Origin: Varroa destructor
Taxonomy: Eukaryota; Arthropoda; Arachnida; Mesostigmata; Varroidae
Length of the DNA: 64,000 nt
Assembly (NCBI RefSeq): GCF_002443255.2
Contig: NW_019211455.1
Coordinates: 40,095,449-40,159,448 of the forward strand
Reading direction: 5' to 3'
This document shows positions 13,301 through 25,322 of the stretch, one piece after another. Within the stretch, counting starts at the first letter, position 1. The number at the start of each line of letters is the position of its first letter. Below the pieces are notes generated by a model. The model was not told the origin of the DNA. It was given only the letters and a program-made list of their open reading frames with translations, and ran no database searches. The position numbers were made by a program, and so were the translations under genes.

Positions 13301-16300
13301 AGTTTATTCTGAAAACTAGGTTCTGAAATTAGAAAAGCGCTAATAAGTGAAATGGGGAACAAATTGTGCAGGTCTCTGTGAGTGTGTCTGAACCTCCAGC
13401 AGCCGTGGCGAATCAGGGTTGATAATTTGTCTTTGGTTCTCAAACAGAAAAAGGAGAGGAAATAATAAATCAGAAACACGATATAAAACGCGAATAACGA
13501 GCAGGTCCAGGCCAAATAGCAGAGTTCTACTGGTGTCCATTGCAGTCCGTAGTGAGGTCGACGCAGCAGGTCTAACAAGGCTCAGGACAGGTAGCTGAAT
13601 GAATCACAGGAAGATATGGAGAGGGTGAGGGAGAGAAAGCGAAGCGGAAAAGGACGACAGATGAACGAAAGAAAGAACGACATTTTGAGGCAGCGCCTTT
13701 GCTTTTTCGTAGCGGCACGCTGGGATATCCATATCATATAGGCTTAAACGGAAAGATCCGCAGGAAGAGTAAAATTCGAAGGGCCTACCACCAGAAAGAG
13801 CCCGAGGACAACCCCCTGGGATCTCGATGTAGCCGCTCTTAAAGAAGGGCGGTAGAAACGTAGTGGCCTTAGCACGAAACGAAGAATACCGTGGTTATCG
13901 AACAGAAGATCTGCATTGCAGAAGGGATAGGACGATCGGATGAGGAACAGATATAGGAATAACGGGAACAAACTTGAGGAAAGTAGGCGGGGTAAGCCAG
14001 ACAAGATGACTGCAGCATAAAGAGCAGCAACGCAACCCCCGTTGCTGGGTTTTGCTCCAGACGATGAAGGCTATGGTCGTGGGCCTTGTCCGATGCAAGA
14101 TGAAGAGTAATGAATAAATTAGGTGTTGTGCACACGTTGTAAATAGCGCGCGTAGCGCTAATGTTTGTTGCTTCATCATCACAGCAGTGCAATTTGAGGT
14201 CCGCTGTCGACTGTCGGTCTGGATTCCTTTTCTCGTTTCTGGCACTCTCCTTGTACTCTTTTGGGCTTGTCTTTGATTCGACGGTTAATCCCATTCTTCT
14301 TTTCATATATTTGTTTGCCTTGTCTCTTTAGGGGAATCACTAGTAAAATCGCTGCTGGTGTGACGGCAAAGCGACAGAGCGGCCAGGCAGCAGCAGGCGC
14401 CAGACTTCAGGACTTTGTTAAAGTTCAATCTCGCGACGGGCCATCGGGCGTCTTACGAGGAATGAATATAGGACAAGAAGAACAGGCATCAAGAAACGTT
14501 TAGTAAAGGACGAAGAATCCCGCCCTTTCTGTCGGGCTGTTCGCAGCGGAGTGACTGAAGTAAAGGATCGCAAAGAATTCGCCTCTACATATGGATGAAT
14601 GAGTAGGCTAAATTTCAGAGACATACATGAGGAAGGGTTCGCGGAAAAAGGTTTCTCCACCAACCATATAAATGTAGGGCATTGAAATAGATGGTCAGTC
14701 ATTAAAGAGGGTTAAATAACTGGCCTTAGAGGATTCGGTGGAAATATAAAATAATAGTTGGAGGTGCACAACTGGCGATGCTAGTCAACGAGGGAGCTGG
14801 ATACAGGCGAAAGCATTTGAAATTTTTTTAACCTATTGGACCGATAAGTCGAAGGTTCAACATTGTAATTGTATAATAACTCCTCGAAGAAGGACGCCAG
14901 TTAGAAAAAGGGTGCTTACGCGAGGCTTTAGTGAGGGGGGGGGGGAACCGGCCTGGAGAAGGAATGGATTCGCACCATCGTTTAAAGTGGAATAGCGATA
15001 TGGCATCAGATATTGAGAAACGTAGGCGGAACACAAACGTACGGTGGCTGGAGCGTGAACAAGTCAGCGAGCGATCGAAGACTGCTGGCACTAACGAGAG
15101 AAAGTGACGTAGCGAAAAACATGAAAACGCGAGATGAAACGTCATGAATGGGGGAAACGTAAAAGTGGAAAACAAATTTAACGGGCAAAAAATTGGAGAG
15201 AAAAAGATTCCTTGTAGCGGCTTTTCCGCTGATCGACTGAGAAGAAGACGGATGGTCAGTCCGCCTCGTGGTAGTACTAGTAGCAGTAGTCGGCTGCTGC
15301 GAAAGCCAGGATCGCCGCTACGATCATTACTCTTCCGCTTCTATCGGTAAAGTCCAACAGGTTGGGTGCGATCGTCGGTCTGTGGGCAGCTGCAGGAGAA
15401 AACTCCGTTACTTGGCAACTGTTCAGTTGGGGCTGTAGTTGGAACGATACATTTGCCGAGGAGCAGTGCGGCAAGCTACTAAGAAACTAGCCAAGGTTAC
15501 CTGACTTTTGGGTTTATGTTCCAAGTATCTGGGCAGAATGGTGAGGGGTTTTCCCGCCCCTTACCTCGGTAACAGTTTCTAGGAAGGCTATGCTTAGAAG
15601 GTGAAAGAGATGAAAAACGGTGGTAAACGAAGACATGAAGAATGGATATTAGGATAAATTCTACGCGAAGCCGAGTTGGGTCTGGGAGGTGGGCGGCCAC
15701 AAGCAGCCCTAACAGTTGGAAGCGTCGTCGGCCACAAAAATTCCAGTAGAAGAAGAATAATTTCGAACGTTATCCCCAACACAGTCTCGACTGAAAGCGT
15801 GAAGTATGGAATTGAAACAAGCTGCTTGAGAATTCCACTTCTCACTCTCTTTCCAATTTACTTTAGGTCTCACGGGAGGTGTCTGCTGAGCCTGTTACTG
15901 GTCCAATACGAATTTGTTGGCAGATTCTTACCTGTTAAACGGCAAATAGCGACTATCGTTTGGCGGTTTATTGGACCTGCCCCACTTTCAGAGATTGCTG
16001 CAGAAAAAACAAGAAGGCCAAACGGGGCTGGTAGAAGACGCCATGACCCCTCACCGATGAAGCTAACCCACTGCCCAATTCTTAGAGGCGTGAGGAGCAG
16101 TTGGTGGTGCGGGCCGAACCATGTGGAGGTAACAAAAGCGAAAGGTGTGGAATGAAGAAAAATGCCACAACGAGCACCATAGTCTGCCGCAGCAGCAGCA
16201 GTAGTATCCAATGTCGTTACTTGGTGCTCTGGGTTCGGTTGCCAGCTTTACCGACGCTGGGCTTAGGGCTCACTGGAAAATTATTAAAAAGTTTGATATC

Positions 16301-16500
16301 ATAGAAAATTTCCTAAAATCTTTGGCTGGGCCCAGGATGTTTGAACGGCTCTAAAGATTGTAGGACGATGGATTTTAGGTGGTATCGGCAAAGGCTTTCA
16401 AGGGGGAGGTAAGAAGGGCAGAGGTCGACTGAACAACTGAGCCGAATGGAGTTCTATGGCTAGATCCGAGGGCAGATTGGTGTAGCTTGCTCATGAAGGG
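13300..16500. other. Purine-skewed, G+C-richer block without recognisable gene
   Basis: The + strand is rich in A and G, most clearly over 13.3-15.2 kb. Consequently open frames of 60-145 codons crowd the minus strand and read as Ser/Phe/Leu/Pro-rich, as expected from pyrimidine-rich codons. A run of 11 G lies at 14935-14945 and CAG/CAGCAG triplets near 16190-16200. The longest frames (13869-14306 minus, 15676-16155 plus) show no domain. Confidence 0.55.
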
Positions 16501-19500
16501 AACTGAAAGGCCGCTGGCAGGAAACCCCTAAAAGAAGAAACTAGCAAGAGATGATACTTATAAGCGTAAAAAACACACTTCGTTCGTTTTGAGGAACCTT
16601 GTTTGACTTTACCTAAGACGTGTCTGCTCACGCCGACGCGATAAACAGAAGAAAAAAAACTGTAAAGTGTGAACGCAATGAAGTTATCACCTATGAGGTA
16701 AGCCTGAGGAAATTGGCTTAGGTTGATGTCAACAAGCAGGGTAAAAGGCAGGAGAGATGGAGAAAAAGCTCATCGAAAGCGATTAAGGATTTTACAGGTA
16801 TGCTCTTTTAACGGGTTCAGTTTAATAGAATTACAAAAATACTGCTCTTGCTTCTATGTATACGTAGTTCATATAGTTTCAAATAAAAATGTATGTGCTT
16901 ATATTGCTTAGAAAAGCGGGAGCACAATATAATGTGTTGTTGTCAGTGTTAGCAAGCCATTAAGCAACCATTTTTCACTGTTACGAGACCTTCTAGGAGT
17001 GAAACTGTTGATAAGCGAATTTCTCACCTAACGAACAAGTAGATAGTAGTTCATATTATATTGCGCGAAGTATTTGCGGCGTATGTGATTGAGTAGAAAA
17101 GAAATAAGATCCAGAGTATGGACGCCTGTAAGACTTGACCCTTTACTGTCATTCATTAGCATGGCATGTAAGCTTAAAACCTTCGAAATCTATTAAAGCC
17201 ATCTCTGTAATAGTGCAGTGGAAACATATTTGCCTACTAAGCTTAAGGCCATGTAGCGTTCTAGGATCAAAACATCGCGTCGTTCTGTACTGGAAGCCAG
17301 CCGTCTAGAATCATGTTCTAGGCCGACATTATTGGGCATAAAGTTAAAAAAATCTTTTAGACCTTTTCGAGTGACTGCTTCAAAATAGCGCAAAAAAAAT
17401 TTGCTACCTCGTAGAATTTAGTTACTGCCCGCATTCTAGGCAGTAGTACGCTCGTTGGAAGAAATATTGGCTCTTAAAAACGAACATTTCGCCAGTCGAG
17501 TTCAGGTTTAACATTGAATGCCACAAGCGTCGCTTCTAGCGTCTGCAGTTTCCGACTCGCAAGGGACTTACAATAATTCTACATCGCATCGTCTCTATTT
17601 ATCACAAGCTAGCCTTCCCTTTCTTCAGACGACTCAGAGCAACTGATCTTCGGATGAAACAAGCTCACTAGTCGACAAACAACCAATGTATATGTATTAC
17701 TGCAAAGCGTTTTATAATAAACTGAAACGATAGAGCCTATTTTACGAAACAATAGGTGTTCCCTAGAGACCGTTGCGCAGCAGGCGTCAAACAAAATACT
17801 AGGACTTTGATCCAATTGGTTCATTTGACCAAGTGTTTTTTGTGGGATAGTATAATGCAGTTTGATAACGAAGCATTAAGTATAAGCATTTGGCGTGCTG
17901 GCGTCAAGACGTTGATCCTGAACTAAACAAAAAAACTAGAAGAAAGTACGCGAGACTGTTTCGAACGAGCTAATTCATTCATAAACAGTAGACTCGTGTA
18001 AAGTTCTCGAAATGATCTTGACGGCGGAATCAAGGTAGAATTGGTAGCTGTGCGGAACAACGGAAAACAGTTATCTCTTCTGGCGGATATCTACCCATCT
18101 AGTTATTTATATATGCATCGGAAAGCTGCCAGTGAAAGCTAATGCGACCGCACTTAATATAATAAAAGCAACAGGAATAATTTTCTATTATAGTAACTAT
18201 CTGGATATAGACACAAATCATCCTTCGTTCTCGCATGACTCTCTTCCTATTTATAGTACGGAGAATGAAACCGCGTTAGCAAAATGATCTCGTCGTTATC
18301 ATTTTATAATATAGCTCTTGCGCAGGACCTCTATCGATTTCTGCGTTAAAGAAATGGCCGATTGCAAACTGAACGACGGCGAGATACCATTGTGTTACTC
18401 GTGCCATTTCTACATGCAAGTCTACTTTCCCATCTTTGTTCAGCTCCTTTAAATAAGTGACCCAGAGTGACCTTAGAACAGGGTGGGGCCTTCTCGTCGT
18501 CTTTGTCTTGAAGAGCCAACCATAAGAACTGGGTAATGTTTTTTCGTCGTACTATCCATTTTACGTTACTTCTACAAAGAATTCAATTACGACCATTTTC
18601 ATTACGGCGGTGTTCCCATTCGTTTCAATGCTAAATGAAGAGACCTTTCTCCTTGCATTTTCTCTTCATATTGGCCTAACTTGACCTAAAAATAGCTACG
18701 AAGGACCGAGGAAAGAGAACTGTGAGGTAGGTAACTGAATGACCTGTGGCGACTTAAAAACATCGCTGGGGGTGCCAGTTGAAGCCCAGTAAAGAAGAAG
18801 ACGAACGGAGGTCGAGAACCGAACGAGGCCAAATAAATCAAAGAACTTCGACTGGGTTCAGGGCCAAAACTTTGAACAGAACAACGAGACTCGTCCACCA
18901 ACACATTCCAACATATTTTCCTCTGCTCCTTGTACAAGGTGAGCTTAGAGCGCTGTCCTCCAAAGAATGAGCCCTTTTGCCCTATCCCGGCAGTTCTCTC
19001 ATACGCGCCGTTGTGTAGCTACCCCTATATAGAAACACACTGAACTTCCTCTATAGACAGAATGACACTTATCTTTTGCCAGTGACGATGGGACACGTAA
19101 TAAACACGTACGAAAAAAAACTGGGATGCGGCACGTTAACCGCCGAAAGAAACCTAAACGGAAATGATGCTCAGATCCCTGGTAGAAAAATGCCATTTAG
19201 ACCTTGCACCTAGCGGGATTTGTGGCTGGTCCGGCATCTTTCTAATTTTGTCGTTCTCTTTGTCTTAGCCCAAACGAGGTTCACAGCGCCCAGTTCTCTG
19301 CGGCAGTTCCGATCCTCGAAATAGCCCTGCATAGTATGTTCTTACAGTATATACATCTCACAGGTTCTTGCATCCTTTATATCTTGTGAAAGTGTTTGAT
19401 TTCCTACAAAATATATTTACTTGCTTTGTCCGTGTGTTAAAAACGGGATGAAAACAAATTGGAAAGATTGTCCGTGGCACGCAAACGTTGTGGTTTGCGA

Positions 19501-20340
19501 GGTACTGATTGTTTCACGCCCTCGTTCGACCTGCCTATGTATTGGCTGTTTCTGCTAACGTAGTAGTTTCGCATTCTGAATAAAATCGGCTGGATAAGTA
19601 GAAGCGATCAGGAAAGTTCGAAACAGTCAATGCGCGTGCGCAACGCAGTAAAACTGCTAGGCGGACATTTTTAAAACCATTCTGCAACCTGAATTGACAA
19701 TTCTTAGCCGTTGTGCGTTCTTTTGCTCAAAGATGATGCAAACGTAAACCAACTTGGCTCTTTCATCTTATCTACTCTGCAACGGCCGCGCGCCCGCGAC
19801 TCAGCATCCAGATTTGAATAGAGCAGACAGATATCCTGTACTGGTTCGCATTGGCGACCCGTGTGTCCACACTGAAGCGGCCTTCAAGCGATGAGAACGC
19901 TACGCAAGCCCATCTGCGAGACCTGGACGAATAGCTGGCCAGTTAGGTGACCTCGGGCATTTCACATTCACGCGTACCCATGCTGACCGGGACGTGAATT
20001 CGAACTATGCTTTACTACGTGAGAGAGGTCACTTATTTCATCTATACCTACTCGGTTTGTCAGCAAAGCGCAGGGATCGGCTAGGGGAATTCGACCATCA
20101 AAATTAGCGCATTTGCGTATGTAGTTGATGCGGAGAAACCTAGACTGATTCAGGGCCCCTATTCAATTCAGATTTAGGCGCTATATCTTACTTAAGCATT
20201 TTCGGGGTACGGGCAACCTGTGTTTGCCAATATTATTGAATTGCTTCATTGGTAGCTGAGTAAGTAGAGTCATTTTCGACAAAACGTACACTAACTATAA
20301 CATAGAAAACATGAATTACGTGACTACGTAAATGAGCTAC

Positions 20341-20368
20341 TCCTCCCCTCCCTCCTTCCCTCCTCTTT
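20341..20368. repeat. Polypyrimidine tract (C/T only)
   Basis: TCCTCCCCTCCCTCC followed by TTCCCTCCTCTTT, uninterrupted C/T. Such strand-asymmetric tracts can form triplex DNA; no exon follows it. Confidence 0.85.
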
Positions 20369-22696
20369 AACATTCAGTTCCTCTATCGCTGGTGTGTATA
20401 CAAGAGGGTGCCTGCAACCGATATCAAGCTGTTTTCAACGAACATCATTTTCCCGTGACGGATGTAGAACAAAAGCAAGCGACACCATAGAGATGTAATG
20501 TTTTCCTTCTAATTGAGGGATACAGCCTACAGTAAGAAATGGCACCAACTTCACTGGAGAAACTACGGGGTTACTAGTTAATCCCCAAGATGACAACAGC
20601 GAAGGCTTCCTTTTGCCTTATTAAAATAGCTTTTTCAGTCAAGAATTACCTTAAAACAGTCAAGTGATTCATATAGCGCGTACTGTATTACGAACCAACG
20701 CGTAAGTATTATTTTTATAGCCTTAACGGTGTTGGGTGCGCAAGATGCTACTTAATGCTGATGTATGGCGTATAGCCAGAAAAATATTGTCATTATATTT
20801 TCTATCTTTAATCGTTAATTGTTGAAGTCGAAAATATACTTGACTGACAAAGCGAGGTTTAAAAACAATAAAATTGTCAAGCAAAATTGTTTCGGTTTTT
20901 TAAGGCCATTAGGTCCAGTGATGGATATCAACCTTGTTGGTATTTGTGCAACGATCATTGTTAATGCTACTGTTGGTAACAGCTTTACTTTATAAAATCT
21001 ACTGGGCAAGATACCTAGAGAGGTTGGCAAGCATGATGAGTGAACGAGATATTAGATCACTAAAGATGTATTGAAGGAAAAGAATGTCTGTCGAGAAATT
21101 TAAATGCGTGCGAACGGGGGCAAAGTGGTGGGATCCTAAAAATAGGTGGATTATATGGGAATAAAGTGTAGCTGAAGGATTCTATGTTAGTTGAAGTTCA
21201 GAGTGAAGCACTCGAGAATTTTGTCAAGGGCCTGGTCTATAAAGTTTGTTGTTCGGAAATCACGGATATCTATCTGTAAGCGCTGGGTAGAGAGAGGTAC
21301 AAATGGACAATGCTCCTCGTGAAAAATTCACCTGTACAAACAAGAACATTCAAAGGGTTTCGCTCATCTATTTTTCTTGAGGCCATACCTTCCTTTAAGG
21401 GCCAGTATCATAAAAATAACTTAACTATTAAATATTATATAATTGACATCAGATTGTATTAAACTATAGCACAAATAAGGTCAGTTACATTTCTATGAAT
21501 TCCTATATATTTTATATATAAAACAATAAACCACAGCACAAAGTTAAGTGCCTTATCCTTTTCATAAAATTAGATATAAAAGACATAGTACAAACTATGC
21601 CCTTCCTGCTATTTATAAAGAAGATATGCCTGGATTGCAAACACTTGAAAAGCGCCGGCGCCGATTTCGTTGCTGAAGCAACTTCGGTACAATGTACAGA
21701 TTTGAAGACGCTAGCAGGAAGCAGGTCTGGAATTTCCGATTGACAGTGGTGACAGGAGCGGTATTAGAAATTGCCTTCCTGCGGCCTCTCACACATATTT
21801 ACTTTGCTTGCCCAATCTAGGCTAGCATCCCAACAGAAATAGAAGACGGCAAAGCCGCTCTGGTGTAGCATAATCTGGCTCAACAGCTATCTAACGTTGT
21901 AGAAGAAGTGAAGACCGTAGATTTTCTTCCCTCGCAGAAGCATAGGGCAGAGACTGTGCTGAGAATTCAAAGAATCCCCAAGAGGACCGCTGCTGCTAGC
22001 GGGTTTTCCCTGACGGGGCAACTTGAAGGAAATGCTTCCTTCACCTCAGGCTTCGAAGAGCAGAAAGGAGGCAAAGCAGAGCTGCTACCTCACAACTCCT
22101 CATGTGTCAGGGGCAAACGACTTTTGAACGGGACATCCGAGGTGTGGTTGCAAAGACGATGATACCAGCTCTATGGCCGGGCTAGTACGATGTTTGAGAA
22201 AAGCTCTGTCGAAAAGACGCTCGTTCACCTGTCTACACTTGAGGTAGACCGGGTCGCGCTGGTGTTGAAGGCATCAAAGGATTAAGGAACTAGACGCTAC
22301 GAACTGTGGATGAGAAAAGTGCAACAGACGAACTACGGCAACTCGAGATGCTGCAGCAACAGCAGCTTGATGACGTCAAAAAATGAAAATCTTTGTATTG
22401 GCCTGCCTATGTAAATATAGGTAGGCGTAACTAGACAAGTAGAGGATGTGCCTACATATGGTATGATCGGACGTCCAGGGATGCGTTCTTACCACGCAAA
22501 TGTTTCTTGCCAGCAACCTTTGTTATGCCGATAAGAGCAACGTAGCTGAGTGAATAAAGGGAACGCTTGTTTACCGCTGCTGCTGTAAACGCAGTATATC
22601 CAAACGTTAGTTCCATCATACGCAGTCGCTGTAGCTGAGAAACCGTGGTCGCTATTTCTAGGTTAACCGAATAAATCCATGTGGATTACTGCATAA

Positions 22697-22740
22697 TATA
22701 TATAAAAGGACGGCCTCGGTGTCTCTAGCTCATGCTAGAG
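22697..22740 (+). promoter_or_regulatory. TATA-like element followed by a short hairpin
   Basis: TATATATAAAAGG (22697-22709) is a near-consensus TATA box. About 25 nt further on, CTCTAGC (22723-22729) and GCTAGAG (22734-22740) form a perfect 7-bp stem with a 4-nt loop, at the expected start-site distance. A second TATA-like motif (GTATATATAGAAAAGGC) follows at 22893-22909. No coding frame of note follows, so a promoter role is only inferred. Confidence 0.22.
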
Positions 22741-25099
22741 CACAACGCTGACACTGGATCGAAAGCGACAATCGAGATGTGTGAATCTTGGTAATACTTT
22801 ATGCATATAGGACGCTTTGTATACGGTGTATGCTGCTAGGGGCTGCACTAAGCGCCTGGACAGGACGTTAACCGCGTGTCAATGCCTACGGCGTATATAT
22901 AGAAAAGGCTGGAGATTTATTAACGAAGAGTCGCAAGTGTTTATTTTATGGCGCTGACACAAAGCTGACATAAATAAATTTGAGGCGGAAAATAGCTACG
23001 CGAAACATAGCAGCACTCCCTACTGAGAAGCGTGTTTAGTCTTTGAAACTCAAGTTTGTCCCGCTATAAAATCAGTTAGTCATTTCCGGCATTTTTTATA
23101 TTTGATCAAGTGTCTTCTATAATGTATATTCGTTTCTGCTGATAATGAGTACTAAACAGGACATGTAACAAACGACATCCGGTAAAATAAAGCAAAAACT
23201 ACCTGATCTCAAGACAAATTGAACTCTTCGTGTTTACGAGTACAGCGCTTACTTAGATCGTATCATTGAAAATTCATTTCTACCTAGACTCACATACATT
23301 TATAATGCCATGTAGTGATAAGCGTGACTTTTTTTGTACCTAAAAGGTACCAAATGGAGACTCGCTTAAAAATCAGTGCCATCCGGTTAGAACCATATCT
23401 ATATGATATGTCATACCCGATTCTTCCCGCTAAGCAGATTCAAGCGGAGCTTCTTCGATGGCAAAAAGACTACGAGATGTTCTTAGTGTGACATCTCAAC
23501 CCATGAGAACGTGGAGGTATCATTTTCCGTTCCACAAGGTCATCGTTTTTCATCTCGCTTTCCCAAACGCTCCCTGTTTGCCTTGTGTCCTAATAAACTA
23601 TTTAGCTGAATCTCCTCCCGCCCGCCGCGCGCCGATGTTCAAAGCAATAGGAATCACCCTGTGCAGTGAACGTCGACTAGCGCAAAGACTCGTCAAAAAT
23701 TCTCCCCAAGGATGCTGTCTTCTCGAAAAGGCTCCCCATATGGCCAAGCGTAAGGCCGCAGATGGCGCCAAAGAGCCACATCGTGCGCTGGAAGGAACGG
23801 TGGGTCGGTTGGAACGCAGCTAGTAGAAACCTGCTAACTGACCTTTCTAGTGAAGACAGACGTAAATTATTTTGTTGAACTCAAGCCGACGATAAACTCA
23901 GTAAGAACAGGAGCAAATGCGATATTTTTTCAGCGTGAAGCTAGAGTGGACCGCAATTTGACGTCCTCACTGTCATGGTATTCGAGAACGAATTGGTGGC
24001 TAGTATAAAAAATGATGTATAATTTACTCTGGAAGAATGAAATGATGGTTCGCGCCACAGCAGAAGTCGATGCTTAAAATCAGCATTTAATGTTGTATTA
24101 AATTGTATTTTGCACCGATCTTGTAGTAATTCAACTTATTCAGCTGATGAAAAGGCTCGTGAGAGAAAATTTCCAGATCAGTCTAGCATTAGATAACAAT
24201 ACGGTTTAAATAGAGCCGCATGCTCACCAAGGCATTTCAGATAGAAACGTACACTCACACACATACTATACAAATGGTAAATATCGCTGATAACTTGCAT
24301 AGACGCTCGGAAGCCATTAACAACGCTTACAGATGCTTTTTGCATCTGTACAAAATCGCGTGATGCAATTGAACTTAAGCCACAAATACCCTGCCCATAT
24401 CTAGTATAGACTAGTGTTCCATGTTTCGTCTTGGCCATACCCTAAGGGGGTGCAGCTGTGCATGATGGGTCTACAGTGAGTACTGCGCGGAACTTTTTTT
24501 TTAGGTAGCCAATGCTGTTAGTGCGAGTCGATGCAGTAATGCTCACTAACACTGGCAAGATAGAAAGTGGCATACACATTAAGCACAGTAGAGAATAGAT
24601 GCTCATACCCAGTTGTTCCCGTCGACGAATAGAGAAAGGCAAAGCTTCAAAAGGGCCCCTGTGTTCATCAGGATCACAATCACTACTTCGGTGGGGTATG
24701 GTTTCGACAGAACAGACGGCGTCATCTAGGTCTAACCGGACGATGAACTAAGCTGCTACCGCTGCCTTAGCCCTATTGGTTAACAGCCATGAAACTAGTT
24801 GCCTCTTGATAGTGTGTCGAGGTAACGCGTGAGGGCTGGATAGCAACGTCGCTGACATCGCTTGATGCCATTGCCAAGTAAAATGATGCTAATAAATACT
24901 CTGGACCTTGCAAGTTGCTTCCACTCTTTGACACCGAAACGACATGGATGTAGTGCATTGCAGGAAGCTTCGAAGCAGGGGAGCTCGGTTATGATTATAC
25001 CAACCTTGTCGTCGCTGTATTTGCGGCTGTCGCTCGATCATCGAGCTACAGGCAAATGGGTAACAATTACCCGAGTGTTTCTAACCTGACTATTTGCAG

Positions 25100-25322
25100 T
25101 TTTCATGAGGCTCTTCATTCGTTGCTTCAGGTCGTGCCTACGAATCCAGCTTTTGTGCAATGCATCCACAACATGCGGCTGGAGGCTGATACGGCAGAGG
25201 AAGTAGAGAAAGTCACGAAGATTGCCGTGTATGTGAACATCCCACTGCGGTCTGTCCGCCTGGATAAAGGACCCTTTTCTTTCTTTTGCCGATGTTTGGA
25301 TAGCCGGCCGCTATTGCTTTAA
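25100..25322 (+). CDS. Candidate orphan exon or exon fragment
   Basis: An open frame immediately after a good acceptor: branch-point-like CTAAC at 25081-25085 and TATTTGCAG ending at 25099. The translation has a varied, globular-looking composition (LLQVVPTNPAFVQCIHNM, then a Glu-rich part EEVEKVTKIAVYVNI). Where it ends is unclear: the GT at 25250 is a weak donor, and the frame stops at 25320-25322. No family is recognised. It could belong to a gene in the syndecan upstream region or be chance. Confidence 0.18.

Noticed and set aside
15676..16155. 159-codon + strand frame
   Set aside because: Begins at TTG, has no domain, and overlaps equally long minus-strand frames in a G+C-richer patch.
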